Shown: positions 8,815 to 17,569 of the stretch, one piece after another
Layout: the number at the start of each line of letters is the position of its first letter
Numbering within the stretch: the first letter of the stretch is position 1
DNA from: Halorientalis sp.
Lineage (GTDB): Archaea > Halobacteriota > Halobacteria > Halobacteriales > Haloarculaceae
Assembly (NCBI RefSeq): GCF_028275115.1
Contig: NZ_JAQCNH010000023.1
Span: 23,672 to 87,671, forward strand
Direction: 5' to 3'
DNA length: 64,000 bases
The notes under the pieces: generated by a model
The model's input: only the letters and a program-made list of their open reading frames with translations
What the model was told of the DNA's origin: nothing
The model's database searches: none
Translations under genes and position numbers: made by a program

Positions 8815-9990
8815 ATGGTTGTCGTGACCAGCGGTGGCTGGAGTACCCCCGAGACCGACGTGATGGGGACTGTCGGCGAGGCGGTCGATGGAGCGAGGGG
8901 CGTCCTCGCGACGGTCATCGCCGTTGAGGGCAGCGCCTACCGCCGACCCGGAGCGAAGATGGTCATCGGCGACGGCAACGGCGTGGGTGCAGTCACCGCT
9001 GGCTGTCTGGAAGCCGAAATCGTCGCACTGGCCAAGCAGGTCCGCGACCGTGGACACCTACAGATAGAACAGTTCGACCTGACTGGCGGGGACGACGTCT
9101 GGGGCCTCGGCGTCGGCTGTAACGGCGTAATCGACGTGATGCTCGAACCCCTCACGGGGGGTTACCGTCCGGTGGTCGAGGCCTACGAGCGCGGCGAGAA
9201 GACCGTCGTCCTGACCGTCGTCGACGGCGACGGCACGACGGTTGAGCGCGGTGATCGGACTGTTCTGTTCCCGGCCGAGTCGGGGGCGGATGGCTTCGCT
9301 CTCGGCGCCCCCGACTGGCCTGACGGGCTACTGGCCGCGCTTGAAGAACCCACCCGCAGACTCCGTGCAACGGATGCGTCCGACACCCTCACCCTGCGGT
9401 ACGAGGGCAGCGTGGTCGACGTGTTCGTCGACAGCGTGACCCCACCGCCCGAACTGGTCGTCCTCGGCAGTGGCCGCGACGTCGCACCGGTAGCGCGTGC
9501 GGCGGCGCAGGTCGGTTTCGATGTGACCGTCGTCACCTTCCGTGGTGGGGCCACATCGGACGATCGGTTCCCGGCCGCCGGCCGTGTGGTGTCCACGTCC
9601 CCAGCCGACCTCCGGGACGTCGTCTCGTTCGACGCCGACACGTACGCGGTCCTGATGACGCACAATTTCGCTGACGATCGCATCGCGCTCACCGAGGTGC
9701 TGGACACACCGACCGAGTACGTCGGACTGCTCGGTCCCCGAAAGCGGTTCGAGGAGTTACGGTCCGTCCTGGCTGCGGACGGCCACCACCTCACCGACGA
9801 CGAACTCAACCGTGTGTACACCCCGGTCGGACTCGATCTCGGGGGTGACACGCCGTCGCACGTCGCACAAAGCATCGTCGCCGAAGTGACGGCAGTTCAC
9901 CACGACCGGTCGCCTCGACACCTGGCCGAGCGTGCCGGGCCGATCCACGCCCGGTCACCGGTCGGCGCCGAGTCAGGCGAGACAGAGTGA
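8815..9990 (+). CDS. XdhC/CoxI-family molybdoenzyme maturation factor
   Basis: The XdhC family binds and protects the molybdenum cofactor and supports its sulfuration before insertion into XDH-type enzymes. The N-terminal XdhC_CoxI domain has GSAYRRPGAKMVI and TAGCLEAEIVALA. The C-terminal Rossmann domain has ELVVLGSGRDVAPVARAA and the family signature YVGLLGPRKRFEEL, followed by PVGLDLGGDTPSHVAQSI. The open frame extends upstream to 8683, but the first 44 codons overlap coxM and look noncoding, so the ATG at 8815 is chosen (391 residues). It follows the FAD subunit by about 106 bases and is probably co-transcribed. Confidence 0.9.
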   Translation: MVVVTSGGWSTPETDVMGTVGEAVDGARGVLATVIAVEGSAYRRPGAKMVIGDGNGVGAVTAGCLEAEIVALAKQVRDRGHLQIEQFDLTGGDDVWGLGVGCNGVIDVMLEPLTGGYRPVVEAYERGEKTVVLTVVDGDGTTVERGDRTVLFPAESGADGFALGAPDWPDGLLAALEEPTRRLRATDASDTLTLRYEGSVVDVFVDSVTPPPELVVLGSGRDVAPVARAAAQVGFDVTVVTFRGGATSDDRFPAAGRVVSTSPADLRDVVSFDADTYAVLMTHNFADDRIALTEVLDTPTEYVGLLGPRKRFEELRSVLAADGHHLTDDELNRVYTPVGLDLGGDTPSHVAQSIVAEVTAVHHDRSPRHLAERAGPIHARSPVGAESGETE

Positions 9991-10003
9991 CCCCGGGGCT
10001 GGC

Positions 10004-10858
10004 CTAAGTGGGCTGTCCGGACCCGTTATCATGGCGCTCGATCGACGGTGCAGACCGGACTTCCACCACCAGGCTCCGGGTCACAATGAGATCGACGATC
10101 GTACTACTGTCCATGATTTCGGGTTCGACCGCAGCGGGGTCGGTGTCGGAATCGTATCGCTTGACCTCGAAGGAGTTGAGCGCGTTCCGGTTCCCGGTGA
10201 CCGGTTCGACCACGTCGATGTACTCGTCGGTCATCGTGTTCCGGTACGTGCTCCCCGCTTCGAACCCGACCGCCGGGACGTCGGTCGGCCACTCCCAGGC
10301 GAACTCCCGCGTGTACTGCCCGAACTGCCAGACGAGCTGTTCGATCCCGCCCCCCTCGTCCGTGGCATCTTCCGCACGGTTTCGGAGCGTCCGGTCCCAG
10401 TAGTCGACGACACAGGCCTTCATATCCGCCTGGAGTCCGTCCTCAACGAGCTTCCGTTCAAGTGGGTAGCCGATGTCGATGGAGACGATGGCGTGTTGGT
10501 CAAGATTGCTGAGGCAGTGGGGGCAGTCCATCTCCAGCACGGAGACGTTCATCTCACCGTCCACGTTCATATGTGCGATCTCCATCGCGCAGTTCGGACA
10601 CCAGAGGAACAACACGCCGTTGTCCGGCACCGACAGCTCGTCCACGACCGCCATCTCGTCGATTGCCCGGTCCGCCGGCCGGTCCCGATCGGTCGACGTG
10701 ACCGACGCCGTCGGCTCGGCACTGTCGCCCGCGAACTTCGCGAGTTCCCGGTCCTTGAGGAGGGACTTGATAACGGAATCGTGTGAGGAGTGCGACTCCG
10801 CGTCGCGAATCTCATTTATTTTCTTTTTCGTCCAGTCTCGGACGCGAATTGTGGCCAT
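10004..10858 (-). CDS. Ribbon-helix-helix protein with zinc-ribbon-like cysteine pairs, candidate local regulator
   Basis: The 284-residue protein begins MATIRVRDWTKKKINEIRDA, with SSHDSVIKSLLKD soon after: a short strand and two helices as in ribbon-helix-helix DNA-binding domains (residues 1-45). Two CxxC pairs (CPNC and CPHC, about residues 87-115) suggest a zinc ribbon. The rest is an acidic domain of unknown type with EQLVWQFGQYTREFAWEWP. Similar proteins occur as uncharacterised haloarchaeal regulators. It is divergent from an amidohydrolase gene across a gap containing repeated CACA/TGTG operator-like words, which is the usual place for a locally acting or autoregulated repressor. The regulatory role is inferred. 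Confidence 0.65.
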   Translation of the reverse strand: MATIRVRDWTKKKINEIRDAESHSSHDSVIKSLLKDRELAKFAGDSAEPTASVTSTDRDRPADRAIDEMAVVDELSVPDNGVLFLWCPNCAMEIAHMNVDGEMNVSVLEMDCPHCLSNLDQHAIVSIDIGYPLERKLVEDGLQADMKACVVDYWDRTLRNRAEDATDEGGGIEQLVWQFGQYTREFAWEWPTDVPAVGFEAGSTYRNTMTDEYIDVVEPVTGNRNALNSFEVKRYDSDTDPAAVEPEIMDSSTIVDLIVTRSLVVEVRSAPSIERHDNGSGQPT

Positions 10859-11124
10859 TTAGTTAATCTAGCGCGGCTACTCTCATACATCTTTTCCACA
10901 ATGCTGCCACAAAGAGAGCACATGTGTGGTACTTCCCTGTCATCAGGGGCAGGCGGCGACGGCGTTCGCCATCGGACGACGTCCACACACGTGTGCCACC
11001 TCTCTTGCCACAGAGTTTTTATTCGGTGGCCGGGGCAATCAGCGACCCGGAGAGCGCCTGTCGCCACGGGATAGCGGTGTTCACGCCGGCGGTCCCCACG
11101 AGCGGCAGTCGGACCCCGCAGATC
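10859..11124. promoter_or_regulatory. Divergent regulatory region with CACACACGTGTGCCAC operator-like element
   Basis: The gap between the RHH protein and the amidohydrolase holds a palindromic element CACACACGTGTGCCAC at 10984-10999 and a related CACATGTGTGG at 10919-10929. CCACA words also occur at about 10896-10911 and 11008-11012. The 16-base element recurs exactly at 40022-40037 and with one mismatch at 14668-14683. This density in a divergent gap is consistent with several binding sites for one regulator. Confidence 0.5.
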
Positions 11125-12543
11125 ATGACTGACCTACTGATAACGAACGGAACCGTCGTCACACAGAACGCTGACAGACAGCTCGTCTCTGGCGGCGCGG
11201 TCGCCGTCACGGGAGACCGAATCTCGGCCATCGGTCCGGCGGAGCGCCTCGAAAACGAGACCACGCCCGACCGCGTAATCGACGCCGATGGCGGTGCGAT
11301 CGTCCCGGGCCTTATTAACGCGCACACGCACGTCTCGGATATCCTCCTCCGCGGCTCTTTCGACCAAGATCGGGGACTGTACGACTGGCTGTTCAACGTG
11401 AAGCAGGCTGCGCTGTTCGAAATGGGCCCCGAAGAGTACGAGACGGCCGCTCGCCTCTACTGCATCGAGGCAATCCGCTCAGGCACGACGACCTTCGTCG
11501 AAAACGACACCGCACTGGACTGGAACGACCTCGAACCGACGCGGCGGAAACTCGACGTCTACGACCGGATGGGGGTCAGGAACATCTACGGTGCGGGGAT
11601 CAGAGATCTTCCCGTCGACGCGGGGTTCCAGCGCATGTTCGACGAGATTACCGCTCGCGACGCCGAATCGACACATCCGGGCCCGGACACCCTCGTCGTT
11701 GACACCGAGCGGGCGCTGAACGACGTCGAATCGCTGATCGAAGCCCATCACGCGCCCGAGGAGGGACAGTCGGTCTGGCCGGCACCTGCCACGTTGGCCA
11801 CGACGACTTCGGACGCGCTCAGTGGCTCGTACCGGCTCGCCGAGGAGTACGACGTGATGACGACTGCACACGTCGCGGAAGCGGAGGCCGAAGTGAGCGA
11901 GCGGGGTGCCCTCTCCAGCATCGAGTACCTGCGCAACGTCGGCTACCTCGGCGACCGAGCGCTGCTGGGCCACTGCGTCCAGACGAACGAGCGCGACGTC
12001 CGACTGCTGGCACAGACGAACACGCCGGTCGTTCACAACTTCCGCGCGAACATGCGGATCGCGACCGGGTTCGCGCCGGTCACATCGATGCTGGCGCGGG
12101 ACGTGACCGTCGGTATCGGGACGGACAACTCGATTCTGAACGACACGATCAACCCCCTGTCGGACGCGGGCGCGGTCGCAACTGCGCACAAGGGATACCG
12201 CCGGGACTCCGGGGTCGTATCGGCACAACAGGCGTTCGACATGGTGACCTGCGACGCCGCGGAGGCGATCGGTCGGGCCGGTGACCTCGGTTCTATCGAA
12301 CCGGGCAAGCAGGCGGACATCGCCATCGTGGACCTCGACCGGCCACACCTCACGCCCTCCCCGGAACCCGTACACGCGCTCGTCTACGGCGCCAGCGGCT
12401 CCGAGGTCCGGACGGTCCTCTGTGCCGGGACCGTCCTGCTCGAAGACCGGGAGCTGCTGGCGCTCGACGGCTCGCTCAACTCGTTCCTCGCGGAAGCCAC
12501 AGCGACCGCGGACCATCTCGTCGACAGAGCGAACATCACCTGA
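11125..12543 (+). CDS. Amidohydrolase of the TRZ/ATZ (chlorohydrolase/deaminase) family
   Basis: A 472-residue metal-dependent hydrolase of the subtype III amidohydrolase fold, whose members deaminate or hydrolyse nitrogen-rich rings (guanine, adenosine derivatives, s-triazines). Metal motif NAHTHVSD near residue 67, TTAHVAEAEAE in the barrel centre, GHCVQTNERD, and the catalytic Asp in GIGTDNSILND are all present. The C-terminal composite domain ends with SIEPGKQADIAIVD. The frame is open from 10924, but the ATG at 11125 begins the family start pattern DLLITNGTVVTQ, so it is chosen. A close paralogue is at 57226-58647, sharing LINAHTHVSDIL and ATGFAPV. The exact substrate is unknown; a heterocycle deaminase role is inferred from family and context. 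Confidence 0.88.
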   Translation: MTDLLITNGTVVTQNADRQLVSGGAVAVTGDRISAIGPAERLENETTPDRVIDADGGAIVPGLINAHTHVSDILLRGSFDQDRGLYDWLFNVKQAALFEMGPEEYETAARLYCIEAIRSGTTTFVENDTALDWNDLEPTRRKLDVYDRMGVRNIYGAGIRDLPVDAGFQRMFDEITARDAESTHPGPDTLVVDTERALNDVESLIEAHHAPEEGQSVWPAPATLATTTSDALSGSYRLAEEYDVMTTAHVAEAEAEVSERGALSSIEYLRNVGYLGDRALLGHCVQTNERDVRLLAQTNTPVVHNFRANMRIATGFAPVTSMLARDVTVGIGTDNSILNDTINPLSDAGAVATAHKGYRRDSGVVSAQQAFDMVTCDAAEAIGRAGDLGSIEPGKQADIAIVDLDRPHLTPSPEPVHALVYGASGSEVRTVLCAGTVLLEDRELLALDGSLNSFLAEATATADHLVDRANIT

Positions 12544-12579
12544 GTCGCGTGCGAACAGGGCTGTGAACGGGAGCGTGCC

Positions 12580-12978
12580 TCAGTCGTCGGCGACGGCACT
12601 GCGAATCAGGTCGCGAAACGCGTCGGGGTCGGTTTCGTACACCGTGTACCCGTCCTGACTCCGATGGCGTCCGACTGTCCCGGCCGGGTCCCCGTCGACG
12701 AGGACCGTCCAGTCGTCCCCGACCTCGCCGTTCTTACACCGGAGGGTAATGGCCACGCCGAGGTCCGCCTCCAGTTCGGCCTCGACGATGTGTTTGTACG
12801 TCCCGTCCTCGAACCGCGGGGGCTGATACGGTGCGAGGTCCTGTGCCTCGAAGTGCTCGGCGGCACGCAGCCACCACGTGGGGACCGACGCCTCGTCCGC
12901 GTCTGCCGGCAGTCCTCTCACGTCTGGCTTCGCCCGCGCAGGGCGGTGGCCGGAGTCTTGCCGGTCGTCGTCGGGCAT
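12580..12978 (-). CDS. Unknown 132-residue protein at the end of the ferredoxin operon
   Basis: I do not recognise this family. The protein is soluble and acidic, with a PTWWLRAAEHFEAQDLAPY segment and a likely beta-rich second half (EAELEADLGVAITLRC, DGDPAGTVGRHRSQDGY). The frame is open to 13068, but that would overlap the Rieske gene, so the ATG at 12978 is preferred, 7 bases after the Rieske stop. It is the third gene of a tight minus-strand set: amidohydrolase_2, Rieske ferredoxin, this gene. It may be an accessory or small subunit. Nothing like it was seen in module B. Confidence 0.65.
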   Translation of the reverse strand: MPDDDRQDSGHRPARAKPDVRGLPADADEASVPTWWLRAAEHFEAQDLAPYQPPRFEDGTYKHIVEAELEADLGVAITLRCKNGEVGDDWTVLVDGDPAGTVGRHRSQDGYTVYETDPDAFRDLIRSAVADD

Positions 12979-12985
12979 CCGTCTC

Positions 12986-13372
12986 TCACCAGCAGACGTA
13001 CACTTCGCCGTCCCGAACGAGGACGTCGTAGGTAGGCTGGCTGTACTCCGGACGAGAGAGGTGATCACCGGTCTCGATATCGAACTCCCAACCGTGCCAG
13101 GGACATCGGACGACCTGCGTGTCGTCGTCGAAACAGAGAGTCCCGTCCTCGTTCTGGGAAACTGTGCCGGTAACCGGTCCTTCGCACAGCGGCCCGCCCT
13201 GGTGGAGACAGAAGTTGCTGATCGCGAAGTATCCGTCCTCTGTGCAGTAGACCGCGACCTCGATGCCGTCTACCTCGACGAGGAGATAGTCGCCCGACTC
13301 GAAGTCGCCCGCGGAACCGACGTGATGTGCGTCCGGGGGAAGCTCGTTCTTTCCGGAGTCGGACCGTGACAT
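12986..13372 (-). CDS. Rieske [2Fe-2S] ferredoxin
   Basis: A 128-residue single-domain Rieske protein. The cluster ligands are in CLHQGGP (C-x-H) and CPWHGWEFD (C-x2-H), the pattern of Rieske-type ferredoxins that feed electrons to ring-hydroxylating dioxygenases. There is no membrane anchor, so it is a soluble carrier. Start and stop lie 2 and 7 bases from its neighbours, indicating one transcript with the amidohydrolase_2 gene. It is the only stand-alone ferredoxin of this kind in the window and probably serves the dioxygenase at 23-25 kb and perhaps the second one at 59-61 kb. No obvious ferredoxin reductase gene is present. Confidence 0.9.
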   Translation of the reverse strand: MSRSDSGKNELPPDAHHVGSAGDFESGDYLLVEVDGIEVAVYCTEDGYFAISNFCLHQGGPLCEGPVTGTVSQNEDGTLCFDDDTQVVRCPWHGWEFDIETGDHLSRPEYSQPTYDVLVRDGEVYVCW

Positions 13373-13374
13373 GG

Positions 13375-14460
13375 TTAGTAGTCGAGTACCTCCATCGCGG
13401 TGCCGCCGTAGATGTTCTCTATCCGGTCCACGCCGAACCCGCTTCGGAGTGTCTTATAAAGCGCATCGGAGTTGTCGAAATCTGAGTGTGGGTAATCCGA
13501 GGCGAACATGACGTTGTCAGGGCCGATCCAATCGATCACCTGCTGAACGTACGATGGGTCGTCGGCCCCCTCGATCGGCTGGGTCGTGAAATAGAAATTG
13601 TCGTCGACGTACTCACTCGGGGGTTGGCGAAGGTGTGGTGCGTCCTCGCGGCGAGCGGAGTAGTAGTAATCCAGCCTGCGCATCATGTAGGGAACCCAGC
13701 CCAGTCCGGACTCCTGAATCACGAAGTCGAGGTCGGGATACCGTTCCGGGACACCGTTGATAATCAACCGCGTCAGGTGTAGCATCTGGCCCATCGGATG
13801 ACCGACGCCCCGCGCTTCTAGGAACGTGTCGATCCCCTCGAACTGGCCGGGGAATACGTGCTGGAGCGACAGGACGGAGTTGTGAATCAACAGCGGAAGG
13901 CCCGCCGCCTCCAGTGCCTCGTAGACCGGTTCGAAACGCGGGTGTCCGAGCGGATTCCGGAAGCCAGGTGGCCCGAGCATAACGCCGACGACCTCGTCGG
14001 TGTCCGCCCACTGCTCTATCTCGGCGACCGCACGCTGCGGGTCGCGCAGACAGATTCGGATCGTCCCGTACATCCCCTCCGAACTGTCGAGGAAGGTTTC
14101 GGTTACCCACTCGTTGTAGGCACTCGCCAGCGCGACGGCGTAGCGGTCGTTCTGGACTGTCACCAGATTGAGGTTGAGCCCCGGATTCAGCGTCGCGCGG
14201 TCGATGCCGAGTTCCTCCATGACCGCCTTGATCTCCGCCGATGTGGCCGCGGCGTCCGGACCGATATCGCCGCCGACCCCGTCGAGGAAGAACTTGGTCA
14301 TGTTGTAGTTGTTCGGCTCCTGCACGTCCGGACGGGTCATCAGCCCTTGAAATGGTTCCTCCAGATACGGCACCACGTCGGCCTCGTTTTCTACCAGGTG
14401 AAAATCCAGGTCGACGACAGTCTCGATATCGTCGAACGTCTGGACGGTTTGTGAACTCAT
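13375..14460 (-). CDS. Amidohydrolase_2 (ACMSD-like) family metal-dependent hydrolase/decarboxylase
   Basis: A 361-residue TIM-barrel protein of the amidohydrolase 2 family, whose members include aminocarboxymuconate-semialdehyde and other decarboxylases and ring hydrolases. The first metal motif is VVDLDFHLVE (D-x-H in place of H-x-H). Central histidines lie in LPLLIHNSVLSLQHVFPG, and MFASDYPHSDFD carries the conserved Asp near the C-terminus. The family often follows oxygenase steps, which fits the Rieske ferredoxin directly downstream. It is divergent from the BMP lipoprotein gene. A shorter relative, with H-x-H, lies in module B at 48084-49016. Substrate unknown. Confidence 0.87.
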   Translation of the reverse strand: MSSQTVQTFDDIETVVDLDFHLVENEADVVPYLEEPFQGLMTRPDVQEPNNYNMTKFFLDGVGGDIGPDAAATSAEIKAVMEELGIDRATLNPGLNLNLVTVQNDRYAVALASAYNEWVTETFLDSSEGMYGTIRICLRDPQRAVAEIEQWADTDEVVGVMLGPPGFRNPLGHPRFEPVYEALEAAGLPLLIHNSVLSLQHVFPGQFEGIDTFLEARGVGHPMGQMLHLTRLIINGVPERYPDLDFVIQESGLGWVPYMMRRLDYYYSARREDAPHLRQPPSEYVDDNFYFTTQPIEGADDPSYVQQVIDWIGPDNVMFASDYPHSDFDNSDALYKTLRSGFGVDRIENIYGGTAMEVLDY

Positions 14461-14835
14461 CGTGTACGCTTCGGTTCGACGATGCTATACAAAAACGTGC
14501 CGACTAGCGTCACAACCAAACGAACAATAGAAAAAAAGAGAAAAAATGGGATTTCGTTTCGTTATTTTCCCGACCGACCCTCGCCTCGTCGGACTGGAAC
14601 GGTCCCGGTCTGTGGCGAGTGTGCACACACCGTGGAACTCCTCTCTGTGTCCGGCCGTCCACGCTGTCACACACGTGTGCCCCGTGTGCGCCAGAACGAG
14701 GCCGCCACGATGTGTCACACCGGAAAACGCCACACACGCAGGCATTTTTATATATCTCCGAATATCGTTGCAAATGTGGAGGAGTTAGAGAGATGAACGA
14801 CGAAACACAGACTAATATCCAACGTTGCACAACGA
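14461..14835. promoter_or_regulatory. Divergent regulatory region: operator-like repeat and TATA box
   Basis: The region between the ACMSD-like gene and the BMP lipoprotein gene holds CACACACGTGTGCCCC at 14668-14683, one base different from the elements at 10984 and 40022. Further CACA/GTGTG words occur at 14615-14635 and 14711-14739. A TTTATATA box at 14747-14754 points towards the lipoprotein gene and would give a leader of roughly 55 bases. Operator function is inferred. Confidence 0.5.
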
Positions 14836-15915
14836 ATGAGTAGTAAGAAGCTAACCAGACGGGACGCAATCGCGTCGGCTGGCGCGCTGGGTGCGCTCGG
14901 ACTGGCCGGGTGCTCACAGCTGTCCGGCGGCGGCGGCGGTGGCAGCGAGCAGTTGCAGGCGGCCTTCGTCTACCAGACGAACCTCGGCGACGTGGGCTGG
15001 ACTCGTGCTCACGAGAACGGTCGCCAAGCCGTGGACGACTCGTTCGACTGGATCACGACCGAGTACTCGGACGGTGTCCCCGGAAACGAGGTCCGGTCGG
15101 TGTTCGAGCAGTACGCGAACTCGGGCTACGACATCATCTACGGCTGTACGACGGAGTATCAGGACCCCATGCTTCAGGTGGCCGAGGAGTACCCGGACAT
15201 TACCTTCGAACACTGCAACGGGTTCGAGACCGCGGAGAACATGGGGCGCTACATGGGCAAATTCTACCAGGGCTGGTATCTTTGCGGCGTCGCGGCCGGC
15301 CACCTCACCGAGTCAGACACGCTCGGCATGGTGGTCCCGATTCCGATCCCCCAGATTATTCGCCAGATCAACGCGTTCACAATCGGGGCGAGGACGGTCA
15401 ACGAGGACGCGACGACGAAGGTCCGATTCCTGAACGGCTGGGCCGACCCGTCGGGGTCCAGACAGGCGGTGAACGCGCTCGCCGACGAGGGTGCCGACGC
15501 TATCGGCAGCAACATGGTCACACCAGCCGCGCTCCAGGCCGCGACCGAGCGCGAGGTGTACGGTTTCGGCGTGAATACCTCGATGGCGGAACAAGCCGGC
15601 GAGTACTACGCGACGGCCCAGATCAACAACTGGGAGCCGTTCTACAAGGAATCGGCAAAAGCCGTCCGCAACGACGAGTGGACGCCCGACTTCCAGTGGG
15701 GGGGCCTCGAAACTGGCATCGTTGACGTCGACAGTTTCGGGCCGAACGTCCCCGCGGATGTCGCGAGCGACGTCGAAGCGAAACGCACCGAAATAGAGAA
15801 CGGTGAGCGGAGTGTCTGGGCGGACACGAAGTTCGAGGGCTGGAGCGACTCGGAACTGTTCTCGGACGTGAGCAGCTACGTCGAAGGCGTGGAGGGGTCA
15901 GTTCCGAGCAGCTAA
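14836..15915 (+). CDS. BMP-family substrate-binding lipoprotein of a nucleoside-type ABC importer
   Basis: A 359-residue extracellular binding protein of the BMP/PnrA family, known for nucleosides and related compounds. The N-terminus has a Tat motif TRRDAIAS, a hydrophobic run and the lipobox LAGC (Cys26), then a glycine-rich linker. The mature part shows family features: AAFVYQTNLGDVGWTRAHEN, an HCNGFET segment, YLCGVAAGHLTESDTLG and the FGPNVP region near the end. The ATPase and two permeases of the importer lie downstream at 17.6-21.4 kb, split from it by a cytosine deaminase-like gene on the other strand. The ligand could be a nucleobase, nucleoside or other N-heterocycle. Confidence 0.92.
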   Translation: MSSKKLTRRDAIASAGALGALGLAGCSQLSGGGGGGSEQLQAAFVYQTNLGDVGWTRAHENGRQAVDDSFDWITTEYSDGVPGNEVRSVFEQYANSGYDIIYGCTTEYQDPMLQVAEEYPDITFEHCNGFETAENMGRYMGKFYQGWYLCGVAAGHLTESDTLGMVVPIPIPQIIRQINAFTIGARTVNEDATTKVRFLNGWADPSGSRQAVNALADEGADAIGSNMVTPAALQAATEREVYGFGVNTSMAEQAGEYYATAQINNWEPFYKESAKAVRNDEWTPDFQWGGLETGIVDVDSFGPNVPADVASDVEAKRTEIENGERSVWADTKFEGWSDSELFSDVSSYVEGVEGSVPSS

Positions 15916-16037
15916 CCGGCGTTCGAGACGCGTTCAGACCCAGAAAGGCTTCCATCACTTTTGTCAAGCATCGAACTTCCGGGCACGCTCGTGTTCACCG
16001 CACACTCGACAGCGAACGGCCTGTCACTGGCTTCCGG

Positions 16038-17279
16038 TCAGACGCCGTGATCGCCTTCGAGTCCGACAGTCGTCGACGCCGACGACGAGGCGACAACTTC
16101 GCCGCTCTTGATGACTGCTGGCCGTGGACGGCGAGTCCGAAGCAGTTCCATCGGGTCCGATTCGGCACAGACGGTAAGATCCGCCCTGCATCCGGGCGCG
16201 AGCCCGTACTCCTCGAGTCCGATGGCGTTCGCCGGGCTGTGGGTGATGCTGTCGAGAAGGTCCGCAACGTCGGTGGGGCTTCGCAGTCCGGCGACGTGGG
16301 CCAGTAACCAGGCGGGTTCGAGCATATCGAGGCTTCCGAAGGGGCTAATAGTCCCGGCGATGTTGTTGTGACCGACCGAGAGGGTGACACCCGCGTCGAG
16401 GAGTTCCGAGACCGCCGTCGTGTCGTGGTCCGCGACGATCTGGTCCTCCTTGGGCGTGGTGACCACGTTGAGTTCGGCTCTGTCGAACAGGTCGATCACG
16501 TCACGTCGGTGCCACTCGTCGTAGTATGAGAGCGCACTGACGTGTCCGACCTGCACTCGCCCCTCCATCCCCTCGTCGATCGTCTTTCGTGCGACGTACT
16601 CGGCGGTGCGGGCCGTGGCCGAATTGAGACCGTCCGCGTGGAGGTCGATTTCGGCGTCGTACGCCGCGGCCAGTCGAAAGTACTCGTCGATGGTCGCCCG
16701 TTCGAGTTCGTCCGTGTCCTCCTTGTTCGGTTCACCACCGACCGCGTCAACGCCCATCTCGAGCGCCGTTTCGAGCCGGTCGATGTCCGCCTCGGTCAAG
16801 CCCTCTGGCTCGCCGCTCCGGACCTGTGGCATCGCGACCGTCTGGATATCGGCGAGGTCCGAGAGTTCCGCTTTGGCGTCGAGTGACGCTTCCACGCTCG
16901 TGTGCTCCCAGACGGCTCCGACGTCGAGGTGCGTGCGGATCTTCGTGGTCCCGTTTGCGACGGCTTCGCGCGTGGCCCGCTCGATCCGATTCCGAACATC
17001 CGCGACCGTGAGGTCCTGCTTGATCTGCCCGGTCAACTCGATCAGCTCCGGGAGCGTCCCCGTTGTCGGTGGTTCGGCGAGGTCGGCGAAGTAAGCCTTG
17101 TCCAGATGTGTGTGAGCGTCGACGAACGAAGGGAGAACGAGCCCACCGGCCGCGTCGACCTCGACGGCGCCCGTGTCGTCTATTTCCGGCCGGACGGACT
17201 CGACGTAGTCGCCGTCGATGCCGATGTCGACTGAATCGGTCTCACCCCGGACGGTTGCATTTTTGATGAGGAGGTCCAT
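16038..17279 (-). CDS. Cytosine deaminase-like amidohydrolase with Asn in place of the metal Asp
   Basis: A 413-residue protein of the cytosine deaminase/AtzC branch of amidohydrolases. It has the H-x-H motif in DAHTHLDKAYF (His56, His58), TKIRTHLDVG, EIDLHADGLNS and QVGHVSALSYYD, all normal for the family. The usual metal-binding Asp of the GHDD/GSDN motif (Asp313 in E. coli CodA) is Asn305 here (VGHNNIAG, codons AAC AAC). Activity may be changed or lost. The frame is open to 17432, but the ATG at 17279 begins MDLLIKNATVRG, the normal family start. It lies between the binding-protein and ATPase genes of the importer, on the opposite strand. A paralogue in module B (46728-48002) keeps the Asp. 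Confidence 0.85.
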   Translation of the reverse strand: MDLLIKNATVRGETDSVDIGIDGDYVESVRPEIDDTGAVEVDAAGGLVLPSFVDAHTHLDKAYFADLAEPPTTGTLPELIELTGQIKQDLTVADVRNRIERATREAVANGTTKIRTHLDVGAVWEHTSVEASLDAKAELSDLADIQTVAMPQVRSGEPEGLTEADIDRLETALEMGVDAVGGEPNKEDTDELERATIDEYFRLAAAYDAEIDLHADGLNSATARTAEYVARKTIDEGMEGRVQVGHVSALSYYDEWHRRDVIDLFDRAELNVVTTPKEDQIVADHDTTAVSELLDAGVTLSVGHNNIAGTISPFGSLDMLEPAWLLAHVAGLRSPTDVADLLDSITHSPANAIGLEEYGLAPGCRADLTVCAESDPMELLRTRRPRPAVIKSGEVVASSSASTTVGLEGDHGV

Positions 17280-17569
17280 GCGACGAGTGCCGCCCAGTCG
17301 GCAAAAAACGTACTCGTGCACACGGTCCGTTTGTCCGGCATGTGGCGCTCTGTGCCGGATATGTGGCTCGTGCAGGCTGTCGGGACGCGACACACAGCAG
17401 ACGTGACCCCCGTCGCGTCGAAACGACCCCACGCCGGCGATTCGGCCGCCGGAGCGTCGTCCGGTCCGGCGAGGGACTTTTTACAATTACGCGTGTCTCA
17501 TATCTACTCCAAACGTACGACATACGTCAATTTGTCTGCCACGGCAGCACCAGGACCAGAAGAAAGTTT

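Noticed and set aside
11479..12516. Open frame of 345 codons on the minus strand
   Set aside because: Antisense to the amidohydrolase with complete metal motifs; high Arg and Val content typical of reverse-strand shadows.
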